Source: Desulfovibrio sp. (GTDB lineage: Bacteria > Desulfobacterota > Desulfovibrionia > Desulfovibrionales > Desulfovibrionaceae). Taken from it: a DNA stretch of 26,358 nt. Every line of letters begins with the position of its first letter. Within the stretch, counting starts at the first letter, position 1. The DNA lies in the NCBI GenBank assembly GCA_031275955.1, contig JAISNZ010000036.1, positions 1 to 26,358 of the forward strand. Reading direction: 5' to 3'. The notes under the pieces were generated by a model that was not told the DNA's origin, searched no databases, and was given only the letters and a program-made list of their open reading frames with translations. This document shows, in pieces, positions 1 to 7,078 of the stretch. The position numbers and the translations under genes were made by a program.

Positions 1-395
1 CCGCGTTCCGTTTCCATCGTGCGGGGCGTTCTGGTGGCCTCGGCCAGCGGAAGGTAGTCCTTTTCCCAAAACTCGGAAAAGGTGACTTCGTCCTTTTCTT
101 TGGCGCGTTGCTCTTTTTCAGCGGCGGCGGCTTGCCTTTCATTTTCTTCCCGTATGCCAGAGAGGGATTTGGGACCGGTACCCTTTTTGATATTGTCGCG
201 GATGGCGCTCAACATCTTGAACGCCTTTTCCGCGCTCATTTCCTCGGAGGCCCACCCCGCGACTTCTTCTTTGTCCTTGCCGTCCACTTTGTAGCGGATG
301 GAAAAGCAGCGGTCAGGGCGGACACCATGCTTGCGTGTCGCGTGTTCCCGGTAACGGACGCCTAAAAAATTCGTTTTTATCCAGGTAACCGCCAT
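1..395 (-). CDS. int: Tyrosine recombinase (phage integrase), N-terminal part, truncated by the window edge
   Basis: Reading leftward from an ATG at 395, 131 codons stay open to base 1. AGGAGG lies just upstream on the minus strand (about 402-407). The product starts MAVTWIKTNFLGVRYREHAT and contains an RCFSIRYKVDGKDKEE stretch of the kind found in N-terminal arm-type DNA-binding domains of integrases. A charged Lys/Glu-rich helix follows (about 85-105), then TFSEFWEKDYLPLAEA, which resembles the start of the SAM-like core-binding domain. The catalytic Arg-His-Arg-Tyr half lies outside the window. The gene starts about 200 bases from a tRNA 3' fragment flanked by tandem repeats, so it probably drives integration at that tRNA gene. 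It belongs to a different element from the Mu-like phage, which has its own DDE transposase. The family is judged from sequence feel and context. Confidence 0.8.
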   Translation of the reverse strand, partial: MAVTWIKTNFLGVRYREHATRKHGVRPDRCFSIRYKVDGKDKEEVAGWASEEMSAEKAFKMLSAIRDNIKKGTGPKSLSGIREENERQAAAAEKEQRAKEKDEVTFSEFWEKDYLPLAEATRTPRTMETER

Positions 396-450
396 GGAAG
401 CCCCTCCTCACATAGACCCACGCCTTTTCGAGGTGAGGGCCGTATTTCTT

Positions 451-472
451 ATCCCGCTCTTATCCCGCTAAT
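451..472 (+). repeat. Tandem 11-base repeat, candidate integrase arm-type site (int side)
   Basis: Two head-to-tail units, ATCCCGCTCTT and ATCCCGCTAAT. The same 11-base spacing and CCGCT core recur at 717-738, on the other side of the tRNA fragment. Short direct repeats flanking a core are typical arm-binding sites of tyrosine integrases, and the neighbouring int gene supports that reading. Confidence 0.5.
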
Positions 473-601
473 TTTGATGAAATGATGGGATGAAGTGTGC
501 CGGTATGTGAAGATAAACTTCCGCTAAATAGCCTTGACTGTCAAGGGAATAAAGGGTAAATCTGAGGTCAAGTGACGTAGCATGGAAATGGCGAAAACAC
601 T

Positions 602-658
602 AAGAGCACCGTCTTCACACGGCGGGGGCCACAGGTTCAAGTCCTGTACTGCCCACCA
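602..658 (+). other. 3' fragment of a tRNA-Val(CAC) gene, probable attachment-site core
   Basis: The segment reads as the 3' three quarters of a tRNA. It has the end of the D stem, an anticodon stem CCGTC/GGCGG around loop TTCACAC (anticodon CAC, valine), a variable loop, a T arm ACAGG-TTCAAGT-CCTGT, an acceptor strand ACTGCCC, then A and an encoded CCA at 656-658. The expected 5' acceptor strand GGGCAGT and the rest of the D arm are absent upstream, where the sequence is unrelated. It is therefore not a functional tRNA gene but the identity block an integrative element carries to restore its target tRNA after insertion. The integrase gene lies about 200 bases to the left. Confidence 0.75.
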
Positions 659-669
659 GGAATATCAAT

Positions 670-702
670 GGGTTACGAGAAATTTTCGTAACCCCTTTTT
701 TA
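670..702 (+). terminator. Rho-independent terminator after the tRNA fragment
   Basis: A perfect 9-base stem, GGGTTACGA (670-678) and TCGTAACCC (686-694), is followed by C and a run of T at 696-701. It sits 12 bases after the CCA end and would terminate transcription of a tRNA gene restored by integration. Confidence 0.8.
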
Positions 703-716
703 TTATGCAGTCGTCC

Positions 717-738
717 AGCCCCGCTATAGCCCCGCTCT
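717..738 (+). repeat. Tandem 11-base repeat, candidate arm-type site on the far side of the core
   Basis: AGCCCCGCTAT is followed directly by AGCCCCGCTCT. The unit length and the CCCGCT core match the pair at 451-472 on the opposite side of the tRNA fragment, in the same orientation. Confidence 0.45.
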
Positions 739-776
739 TTTTGTACCACGCCAGTTATCTCTGACTTCAGGCGAGC

Positions 777-815
777 CGGGATTTAGCGGGACTTACCGGG
801 ATATGGTGGGACGGG
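777..815 (+). repeat. Four CGGGA-type units at 10-base spacing
   Basis: CGGGATTTAG, CGGGACTTAC, CGGGATATGG and TGGGACGGGA follow one another with a period of ten, close to one helical turn. The TAGCGGGA segment is the reverse complement of the TCCCGCTA found at 463-470. These may be further protein-binding sites of the attachment region. The remaining sequence between 660 and 875 shows no coding capacity. Confidence 0.4.
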
Positions 816-875
816 AGAGCAAGGGAGAGAAGGGAATCCGGGAAGAACATCCGACAAATCGGATCGAATAATCAA

Positions 876-965
876 TGTCTCTAAACGCCACTTAAAAATC
901 TGTCAATCCCTCCTAAAACCATCTAAACGCCGGTTACTTTTGACGCCAGTCTTTGACCTGGCGTC
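876..965 (+). other. Candidate left end of the Mu-like prophage with transposase-type repeats
   Basis: Two similar sites, TCTCTAAACGCC (878-889) and CATCTAAACGCC (920-931), lie 42 bases apart, with a weaker TCCTAAAACC at 911-920. Mu-like phage ends carry several transposase sites at such spacing and start with 5'-TG; a TG is at 876-877. An 8-base inverted repeat, GACGCCAG (942-949) and CTGGCGTC (958-965), follows. The position, outside the leftward repressor gene, fits the Mu order of left end, repressor, Ner, A. The exact end cannot be fixed without the right end or the target duplication. Confidence 0.4.
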
Positions 966-986
966 AGGCAAGTTGAGAATGAAGGA

Positions 987-1019
987 AGCCCCGGAGACAT
1001 GATCCGGGGCTCTTGTTTT
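987..1019. terminator. Terminator hairpin beyond the repressor gene
   Basis: A 9-base stem, AGCCCCGGA (987-995) and TCCGGGGCT (1003-1011), is followed on the plus strand by TCTTGTTTTC. On the minus strand it is followed by the more weakly T-rich CCTTC. It lies 94 bases past the stop of the leftward repressor, so it may end that transcript and also block reading into the phage from the left. Confidence 0.6.
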
Positions 1020-1104
1020 CGCAGGGTTACATGCTCCTGCTCGCCCATCCGGCGAGGCGGCAAAGATGGAGGTGCGCCTTGCCGATAGTGTCTCGCCGCG
1101 CGGG

Positions 1105-1773
1105 CTAGCCCTCACGGCACCACCAGACAGCGCGGCCGAGGATGCGCACGGCATCCGCCATATCGCCGCGAGTGTCGATCTCAAAGGGCGGGTAGTCCGG
1201 ATTGATGCTCTTCAGAATCACCTTGCCTGGCACGGCGAAAACCCGCTTCAAAAACACCATATCCTCCACGCCAGTTGCGTAGATTTTATCCGGAAGCAAG
1301 TCGGTCTGAGCCTGATCTATCAGCACCAGATCGCCATCCTTGATCTCCGGCTCCATACTGTCCCCTGAGACGTACATCAGCACCATCCGGTTTGGCCGCC
1401 CTTTACGCGCCAAGAAGCTATACGGAAAAGAATAGCTTGTTTGCGTGTCTCCTGCGGTTTCAAAGCTCCCATGCCCAGCAGATAAACGCGCTTCCACCAG
1501 GGGAATAGTAATTATTTCTGCCTCGCTCTGATTGTCATTTGAAAGTAATGGCGCAGGCAGCTTACCCCCTTGTCGCATGGAACCAATACCGAGCAATAGC
1601 CATTGAGGGTCTACACCAAAAACAGAGCATATTCTTTCAGCTACACCCACATCTGGAGATGAATCTCCACGTTCGTAGCGCCCCAGCGAATTTTTGTGAA
1701 CCCCAAGTTGCTGGGCAAATTCTTCCTGGGAGAGTTTGCCACGGACGAGTTTTATCCGGCCAGCGATGTCCAA
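1105..1773 (-). CDS. CI/LexA-like phage repressor (XRE helix-turn-helix plus S24 peptidase)
   Basis: The 222-residue product begins at a TTG codon (1771-1773) with GGAG seven bases upstream. A longer in-frame reading reaches 1914, but it runs through AT-rich leader DNA and would add an unlikely Phe/Ile/Cys-rich extension. Residues 6-62 form an XRE helix-turn-helix, with QEEFAQQLGVHKNSLGRYER as the recognition unit. The C-terminal half is an S24 peptidase: catalytic Ser139 in SGDSMEP, Lys176 in VFLKRVF, and an Ala99-Gly100 cleavage site in LSAGHG. From the family, RecA-stimulated self-cleavage would make the lysogen inducible by DNA damage; Mu's own repressor c lacks this domain. The gene lies at the left end and is transcribed away from the early genes, as the immunity repressor should be. 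Confidence 0.93.
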   Translation of the reverse strand: MDIAGRIKLVRGKLSQEEFAQQLGVHKNSLGRYERGDSSPDVGVAERICSVFGVDPQWLLLGIGSMRQGGKLPAPLLSNDNQSEAEIITIPLVEARLSAGHGSFETAGDTQTSYSFPYSFLARKGRPNRMVLMYVSGDSMEPEIKDGDLVLIDQAQTDLLPDKIYATGVEDMVFLKRVFAVPGKVILKSINPDYPPFEIDTRGDMADAVRILGRAVWWCREG

Positions 1774-2054
1774 GTTAAGACTCCAAAGATCGACGTGAAG
1801 ATCGACGCACCCAAAATCAATAACACATTGTATTTTAATGAAAAATATAAAAATAACATTTTTTGAACTCAGACATAAAAATAGGGTTGACTTGGGACAA
1901 AAAATGAAGCACAAAGGGTTTGCGAGTGGTTAAAACTTGAACTTAAGCCTGAGTATAAAACTCCTCGCGCCGGAGGGCAATGCCGCTGACCCCGGTTTTT
2001 TCGGACGGAAGCGGCGACCCGGAACCTGAAACTGGACGAAAGACGGAGGAAGTT
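1774..2054. promoter_or_regulatory. Divergent early control region between repressor and lytic genes
   Basis: The 280 bases hold no convincing gene and are far richer in A and T than the flanks. On the minus strand TACAAT (plus positions 1827-1832) is a fair -10 for the repressor, about 50 bases before its TTG start. On the plus strand TTGACT (1887-1892) and TATAAA (1954-1959) are possible promoter pieces, but they do not pair at normal spacing. A 12-base tandem repeat, AAGATCGACGTG and AAGATCGACGCA (1786-1809), lies in the repressor leader and could be an operator. The strong ribosome site GGAGGA at 2045-2050 serves the first rightward gene. Confidence 0.45.
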
Positions 2055-2531
2055 ATGACAAAGAGCATGACCATCTTTTGCGGCTGCTACAAAAGCAAGT
2101 CCAGCGCGGCCCGCGCCATGCGCACCTGGGTCGGCAACAAGATCGACGTATCCTTCCCCGGCATATCCGACCGTTTCGAGACCAGCATCGTGCTGCGCAA
2201 AGACATGCTCGCGGTCACGCAGTTTCAAGGGGACCATAAGTTTCAGGGCCTCTGGGGCTTCGACATCACCTATACCTCTTCGGATCTGCTGTGCGTGATC
2301 CTGGGCGATGACGGATTCCCCAAGAATGTTCCTTACGCAGAGGTTGCGCACTGGATTTCCGCGACCGAGCCATGCGTAAAAACGCCGCGCGGCACCTTCC
2401 CCGTCCGTTTCGATTCCCTGGATGAGGCATTCGCGGCCGGTTACAAATTTTGGTTCAGACATAACGACGGCACCATCATCGTCGAAGATCGATACCGGGC
2501 TTGCGGTGTGCGGGCACCAAAAGCGGCATAG
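2055..2531 (+). CDS. Hypothetical early phage protein
   Basis: A 158-residue protein starting MTKSMTIFCGCYKSKSSAAR. The ATG at 2055 is chosen because GGAGGA ends four bases before it; the in-frame ATG at 1980 has no such site and lies in the control region. The product is soluble-looking, with no membrane segment and no motif I recognise. Three cysteines near the ends (9, 11 and one near 149) could be structural. It is the first gene of the rightward early operon, three bases before the next gene, where Mu-like phages often carry regulators or small accessory proteins. No function is assigned. Confidence 0.75.
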   Translation: MTKSMTIFCGCYKSKSSAARAMRTWVGNKIDVSFPGISDRFETSIVLRKDMLAVTQFQGDHKFQGLWGFDITYTSSDLLCVILGDDGFPKNVPYAEVAHWISATEPCVKTPRGTFPVRFDSLDEAFAAGYKFWFRHNDGTIIVEDRYRACGVRAPKAA

Positions 2532-2534
2532 GCC

Positions 2535-2975
2535 ATGAGCCAGGTTTCCCTGTTCGATTCCGCCCCAAGCGCGGGCACGACAGCCGGACTTGCCGGCGTC
2601 ATGCCCGCCGTCCGGGCGATCATGAACCGGGTGGCGGGAGAATACGAGCCGGGCCGAAAGATGCTGGCGGACGCCATTTCAGCGGTGGCCAGGCGGGAGG
2701 GAATCTCGCTCACCCCCAAGGGAGGCAAGAATTTGACCCCTGATCAGTTGGACAAATTTTTACAGCCGGGGGACCGGGAACACGAGCCCACGCTGAAGTT
2801 CATTCTCTGCTTTTGCCTTGCCACCTGCGACTACTCAGCGTTGGAACCGCTTTGGAAAACTTTCCGACTGGTGCTCATCCCGGCAGATGAAGTGCGTTTC
2901 CTTGAATTTGGGAAAAGTTGTGATGCCCTGAAAAAGGCCAAAGAGCATCATCAAAAGATGAGGTCAAGACTATGA
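2535..2975 (+). CDS. Phage regulatory protein, possibly CII/CP76-like
   Basis: A 146-residue protein. The central stretch LTPDQLDKFLQPGDREHEPT and the following FILCFCLATCDYSALEPLWK recall the CII-type (CP76) phage regulators, where a helix-turn-helix is followed by a line reading roughly 'P..fC.aTgd...L..l...'. A helical Lys-rich tail ends the protein. The reading is from pattern memory and is tentative. It overlaps the following Ner-like gene by four bases (ATGA), which implies coupled translation, and it sits among early control genes, so a role in the lysis-lysogeny choice is plausible. Confidence 0.6.
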   Translation: MSQVSLFDSAPSAGTTAGLAGVMPAVRAIMNRVAGEYEPGRKMLADAISAVARREGISLTPKGGKNLTPDQLDKFLQPGDREHEPTLKFILCFCLATCDYSALEPLWKTFRLVLIPADEVRFLEFGKSCDALKKAKEHHQKMRSRL

Positions 2976-3256
2976 CCCCGGAAGTTCGCAAGCGGCTCGG
3001 CGCACAGCGCGCCCAAGTTTCATACATCATTGCCCATGAGATGCGCCAACGCGGCTATACTTACTCATCTTTGGCGCGCAGGCTTGGATGCAGCGTTGTA
3101 AACGTCTCTACGACGATCAACGGGAGAATTCACAGCCCGATAGTCCTTGATGCCCTGCGAGCGATTGGGGTGCCGGAGATATACCTTTTTGATCCGCGCA
3201 ATATAGAGATGTCCAATCCCCCTGTCAGACAACCTGCAGGTGGTATGACGGCATGA
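2972..3256 (+). CDS. Ner-like DNA-binding protein
   Basis: A 94-residue basic protein with one helix-turn-helix, YSSLARRLGCSVVNVSTTIN (about residues 28-47), followed by ALRAIGVPEIYLFDPR. Mu Ner has the same shape: a SALSRQFGYAPTTLANAL helix-turn-helix and then ALETKPEVIWPSR. In Mu, Ner turns down early transcription and lies just before transposase A. Here it is also the last gene before A, although a foreign gene now separates them. Family membership is judged by this alignment by eye and by position. Confidence 0.7.
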   Translation: MTPEVRKRLGAQRAQVSYIIAHEMRQRGYTYSSLARRLGCSVVNVSTTINGRIHSPIVLDALRAIGVPEIYLFDPRNIEMSNPPVRQPAGGMTA

Positions 3257-3265
3257 ATGCCGTCA
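3246..3265 (+). promoter_or_regulatory. Perfect 9-base inverted repeat at the end of the Ner-like gene
   Basis: TGACGGCAT, GA, ATGCCGTCA overlaps the Ner-like stop codon (TGA, 3254-3256). There is no T run on either side, so a classical terminator is unlikely. It could be a dyad operator or an RNA hairpin. It lies directly before an AAGGAGG ribosome site (3264-3270) and ATG 3279. Confidence 0.45.
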
Positions 3266-3294
3266 AGGAGGCGGCAAGATGACAGGCGCATCGT

Positions 3295-4017
3295 TTATTC
3301 CACCGGAAAAAATTTGTCCAGCGTCCAACCCGCAGGGGCTTTTTCGGGCCAAACAATGCGCGGCGTATATCCCTCAATATTCAGACGTTCTCCGTCTTGA
3401 TAATCGGATACGCCGGCTTCTGCAAAGCAACGACCTGAGTTTCTATCGGGGATCATTCCTGTGCTCCATGATGAGCCAGGTGCAGGCATTAAAAATAAGC
3501 GGTCATGTTCGCTGCGCTGGGAAATTATTACATCGTTGTATAGCTGTAGCGATGCTATAAAAAGACGCCATGCTGTAGATCTATTTATTCTTCCGTTATA
3601 AATTTGAAGTTTCGAAATATCGTTTGCCATATAACTATACCAAGAATGCCTAATGTTTATATTTTTTACGCCTCGACGGGTAGAATGTAGTAGAGATATT
3701 TCATAAAAAATATTCTCATTTACTAATGAAAAAAATGGATGATATGTATGCCAAATTATCCTTGGATAACACTCAATTATTGCTGTATGATAGGCGAAAA
3801 AAGCTATCCCATACAACTTATGCTTAAACATAATTTTCCAAAGTTTATATGGAACATTGTGATCAAATATTATGGTACTCCCAGATGTTTTTTTGAAGAG
3901 CAATATCGGGCATAAGGAAAAAGAGTATGGATATTTGCTGTGTGAAAATTTTAACACCCTGTCATATAGAGGGTAGTAATTTTTACGATACGTATAGGCA
4001 GTATCATTAAAAGGCAT
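3295..4017 (-). CDS. AT-rich cargo gene (moron) of unknown function between ner and A
   Basis: A 240-residue protein read leftward from ATG 4017, with AGGAG seven bases upstream; an in-frame longer start at 4083 lacks such a site. I do not recognise it. The first two thirds (about 3500-4010) are strikingly AT-rich compared with the flanks, and the product is rich in Tyr, Phe, Ile, Lys and His with several aromatic clusters such as FFAYHTAI and WHTYHPFFSL. No clear signal peptide or certain membrane helix is seen. It runs against the early operon, so it probably has its own promoter and is expressed in the lysogen, as morons are. Its placement in a Mu-like early region suggests superinfection exclusion or host defence, but nothing in the sequence proves this. 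Confidence 0.7.
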   Translation of the reverse strand: MPFNDTAYTYRKNYYPLYDRVLKFSHSKYPYSFSLCPILLFKKTSGSTIIFDHNVPYKLWKIMFKHKLYGIAFFAYHTAIIECYPRIIWHTYHPFFSLVNENIFYEISLLHSTRRGVKNINIRHSWYSYMANDISKLQIYNGRINRSTAWRLFIASLQLYNDVIISQRSEHDRLFLMPAPGSSWSTGMIPDRNSGRCFAEAGVSDYQDGERLNIEGYTPRIVWPEKAPAGWTLDKFFPVE

Positions 4018-4113
4018 TTCCGGCTCCTTTGGCCCGGACGGTCCGGGGCAGAGGTGAGGTAGAGGACATGGCCACCCTACCAAGGGGGCCGGAAACTTAC
4101 AACGGCGGCAGAC
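4018..4113. promoter_or_regulatory. Short region between the cargo gene and transposase A, with a 15-base dyad
   Basis: CCCGGAC (4033-4039), G, GTCCGGG (4041-4047) is a perfect inverted repeat upstream of the leftward cargo gene. It could be an operator or a hairpin. The bases just before the A start (GGCGGCAGAC, 4104-4113) contain no strong ribosome site, unlike the AAGGAGGCGGCAAG before ATG 3279. A small overlapping frame opens at ATG 4069 but has no other support. Confidence 0.35.
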
Positions 4114-6333
4114 ATGACGGTCAAGGATGCCTACACGACAAAAGAACTTGCTCTAATGCTGGGCATTACAGAGCGTTCAGTTGTGCGTAAAGCCGCCTCG
4201 GAAAACTGGCTCTCCCGCCCACGCCCCGGCCGCGGCGGGGGCAATGTCTGGCTACTGTCCTCCATGCCACCCGCGACCCGTCTGGCCGTGGCATCGGGTC
4301 TGGTGGCACAAGTGGCTGCCGAGGCGCAGTCGCCTCCAGTTCCGATACCGGCCCGGACACCATCCAATCTGCCCGCATCCAAGCAGAATCGGGCCGCGTC
4401 CCGGTCCATGCTGGTGCAGATGGCCAAAAATTTTGTTTCGGCACAGCTCACCCTGCCGCTTACCTCCGCCTACGAGCTTTTTGCCATGCGTTACAACGCC
4501 GGAGACCTTCCCGCGCCGGACTGGGTCCGGGGATTGGTGCCGCGCCTGAGCCGGGCGTCGCTGCTGAACTGGGGCCGCACCCTGGCGGCGGCCGGTCCGG
4601 AAGCTCTGGGGGGCAAACACGGTCTGCACCGCATCGGCAAGGGGGCCATTGATCAGCCCTACGTCTACAGCTTCATCCTCGCGCATATCTATAGATACCC
4701 CCATGCCGGGGCGTCGCAGATTCACAAGGGCCTCAAAGCCCGGCTCGCCCTGCAGGAGCGGCCGGAAAAGCTCCCCTCCCTGCGGCGTCTGCAGGCGTGG
4801 TACCAGGGCTGGACGGAGCAGCACCGTGAGCTTTTCGGGTTTATCCGCAACCCCGATCAGTGGCGGAGCAAATTCCGGGCCGCCTTCGGGGACGCGGCCG
4901 CGCTGGTGGACAGCGTCAATGCCGAGTGGGAGATGGATTCCACCCCGGCCGATCTGATCCTCTCCGACAAGCGTCGCCATACCATCGTCGGCAACATCGA
5001 CGTTTATACGCGCCGGGTTGTTTTCCACGTCTCCCGCACATCTTCCAGCCACGCCGTGGGCACATGCCTGCGCAAGGGCATTGAGTCCTGGGGCGTGCCG
5101 GAGACGGTGCGCTCGGATAACGGGGCGGATTACGTCTCCCGGCATATTGAGCGGGTCATGCTCGAGCTGGGCATTTATCACGACCTGTGCACGCCCTTCA
5201 GCCCGGAGGAAAAACCCTTTGTGGAGCGGGTCTTTAAGTCGTTTTTGCATGACTGCATGGAGCTTTTACAGGGGTATGTCGGGCACAATGTTTCCGAGCG
5301 CAAGGCGCTGGAGGCGCGAAAGTCCTTCGCCCAGAGGATGATGACCAAAGACGCCAGGGTAGAGCTGAATTTGAGCGCCGAGGAGTTGCAGGCCGTCTGC
5401 GACCGTTGGGCGAATGACACCTACCTGCACGCCAGGCACTCCCGGCTCGGCTGCTCGCCTTACGAGCAGGCGCGCGCCTATGACGGGCCGATCCGACGGG
5501 TAAAAAATCCGGAAGCCCTGCGCCTGCTCTGCCTGCCCCTGGCGGACGGGGACGGCACCAGGGTCGTCGGCAAGAAGGGCATCCACCTGTTCGGCGACCA
5601 CTACCGCGCTGAGAAGCTGGGCCTGCATGTGGGCAAGCAAGTGCTGGTGCGGGTGGATGATGAGGACCGCCGCCAGATCCACGTCTATAACCTGGACGGC
5701 GATGAATTCATTTGCACGGCCCGGGGCGTGCGGCAAAGCGGGATGAAGCCGGCCGAGATCCGGAACATGGCCGTATCCGCCAAGCGGCTCCAGAAAGAAC
5801 GGCTGTCCGCGGGCGTGGGGGTCATGAAAGAGGCCGCCAAAACCGCGCGGGTGGAAGAGATCGCCTATGAGCGGATGAAGGCGGATGAGCTGCGCGCCCG
5901 GCAGATCGAGAAAGATCAGCCCCTGCGGGCCGAGCTTATGGACATCCACGCTACCCCGGGACTTGAGGCCGCGCTGGAAGCGGCGCGCAAACCGGACTAC
6001 ACGCCCGCGCCCATGACGGAAGAAGAGCGCGCGGCGCATGAAAAATACAAGGATGCTTTTGCCCGGGCCCTGGCCGACAGGTTGACGACGGCCACGCCGG
6101 AGATGCCGGAAGAAAGATATCTGCGTTATCTGGATTTTAAGGCCGACTATGAGGCCAACTTACGAGACGGCGCTACACTGCAATACCCGCCTGAAAGCTA
6201 TAGATGGATGAACAACTACGAATCCACGCCGGAATGCCGCACCCAGAAAAGTTTGCATGATATGTACGGTGAAAATCGCCTGAAGCAAATTAGAGCAATG
6301 GTGGCCAGGGCCAGAACAGGAACGGGAGGATAA
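4114..6333 (+). CDS. A: Mu-type DDE transposase A
   Basis: A 739-residue protein, longer than MuA (663). Residues 7-55 form a MuA-type winged helix: YTTKELALMLGITERSVVRK, then ENWLSRPRPGRGGGN. The catalytic triad is visible as Asp275 in EWEMDSTPAD, Asp335 in VRSDNGADY and Glu371 in EEKPFVERVF, in an RNase H-like integrase core. A beta-barrel-like region follows (about 480-540), then a long charged helical tail (about 560-720) that would contact ATPase B. The enzyme would cut and join phage ends to target DNA, for both integration and replicative transposition. The B gene follows four bases later. The start lacks a strong ribosome site, possibly because the upstream cargo gene was inserted there. 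Confidence 0.95.
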   Translation: MTVKDAYTTKELALMLGITERSVVRKAASENWLSRPRPGRGGGNVWLLSSMPPATRLAVASGLVAQVAAEAQSPPVPIPARTPSNLPASKQNRAASRSMLVQMAKNFVSAQLTLPLTSAYELFAMRYNAGDLPAPDWVRGLVPRLSRASLLNWGRTLAAAGPEALGGKHGLHRIGKGAIDQPYVYSFILAHIYRYPHAGASQIHKGLKARLALQERPEKLPSLRRLQAWYQGWTEQHRELFGFIRNPDQWRSKFRAAFGDAAALVDSVNAEWEMDSTPADLILSDKRRHTIVGNIDVYTRRVVFHVSRTSSSHAVGTCLRKGIESWGVPETVRSDNGADYVSRHIERVMLELGIYHDLCTPFSPEEKPFVERVFKSFLHDCMELLQGYVGHNVSERKALEARKSFAQRMMTKDARVELNLSAEELQAVCDRWANDTYLHARHSRLGCSPYEQARAYDGPIRRVKNPEALRLLCLPLADGDGTRVVGKKGIHLFGDHYRAEKLGLHVGKQVLVRVDDEDRRQIHVYNLDGDEFICTARGVRQSGMKPAEIRNMAVSAKRLQKERLSAGVGVMKEAAKTARVEEIAYERMKADELRARQIEKDQPLRAELMDIHATPGLEAALEAARKPDYTPAPMTEEERAAHEKYKDAFARALADRLTTATPEMPEERYLRYLDFKADYEANLRDGATLQYPPESYRWMNNYESTPECRTQKSLHDMYGENRLKQIRAMVARARTGTGG

Positions 6334-6337
6334 AAAG

Positions 6338-7078
6338 ATGACGATTGTGCCGGAGAACAGCGGGAAAGGCGTTGTGCCGACCCGGAATGTGTACCTGCTC
6401 ATGGAGCTTGTGGACCGGGTGAAAGGCCGAGGATTCGGTCTGCCCGGCATGGGGACCTTCTATGGACCCAGCGGCTGGGGCAAGTCCTCCGCCGTGATCC
6501 ATTGCGCGCTGTCCTCACATCGATCCTACTACGTCCAGATGAAGTCGCTCTGGTCGCGCAAGTCCCTGCTGGAAATGATCCTGGCGGAAATGAGCATTGT
6601 CCCGGCGAGGACCATGCCGCCCATGCTTGAGCAGATCGGCAAACAGCTTGCGCAGTCCGGGCGCCCGCTGATCATTGATGAGGCGGATTACATCGTCAAG
6701 AAGGGCATGATCGAGGTGGTCCGGGACATTTACGAGGTCTCCCAAGGCACGGTGATCCTGGTGGGCGAGGAAAACTTGCCCGGGCACCTGGAAGCCATAG
6801 AGCGGGTGCACGGGCGGATGCTGGACTGGGTGGCTGCCCAGCCCGCGGATATGGACGATGCCAAAATGTTTGCCGGTCAACTTTGCCCTGGCGTGGTCGT
6901 GGCGGATGATCTGCTGGAGCGTTTTGTGGAGGCCGCGCGCGGATCGGCGCGCTACCTCTGCAACAACCTGAATCGTCTGGCTGAATTTTGCCGGTTACAG
7001 AACCGCTCCGAGATTGCGGCCCAGGATTATTCCGCCCCGTTGTTTACGGGCAAGGCGCCCGAAGGGAGGAAGCTGTGA
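6338..7078 (+). CDS. B: Mu B-like AAA+ ATPase, transposition target selector
   Basis: A 246-residue ATPase with Walker A GPSGWGKS at 43-50 and Walker B LIIDEAD at 111-117, followed by a sensor-like VILVGEENLP. In Mu, B binds DNA as an ATP filament, captures target DNA and stimulates transposase A. Mu B is longer (312 residues) and has an N-terminal helix-turn-helix. Here the protein starts almost at the ATPase domain, so that N-terminal part is missing, as in several Mu-like and Tn7 TnsC-like relatives. GGGAGGA lies about seven bases before the ATG. It follows A directly and overlaps the next gene by four bases. Confidence 0.93.
   Translation: MTIVPENSGKGVVPTRNVYLLMELVDRVKGRGFGLPGMGTFYGPSGWGKSSAVIHCALSSHRSYYVQMKSLWSRKSLLEMILAEMSIVPARTMPPMLEQIGKQLAQSGRPLIIDEADYIVKKGMIEVVRDIYEVSQGTVILVGEENLPGHLEAIERVHGRMLDWVAAQPADMDDAKMFAGQLCPGVVVADDLLERFVEAARGSARYLCNNLNRLAEFCRLQNRSEIAAQDYSAPLFTGKAPEGRKL

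Noticed and set aside
565..658. A complete functional tRNA-Val gene
   Set aside because: The 3' part is perfect, but no 5' acceptor strand GGGCAGT and no full D arm precede it.
3279..3560. A plus-strand gene after the strong AAGGAGG site
   Set aside because: The frame has no recognisable protein and lies over the 3' end of the leftward cargo gene. The start looks like a leftover of the original transposase junction.
4252..5250. A 332-codon minus-strand frame opposite transposase A
   Set aside because: It overlaps the catalytic region of a clear DDE transposase and has no recognisable domain.
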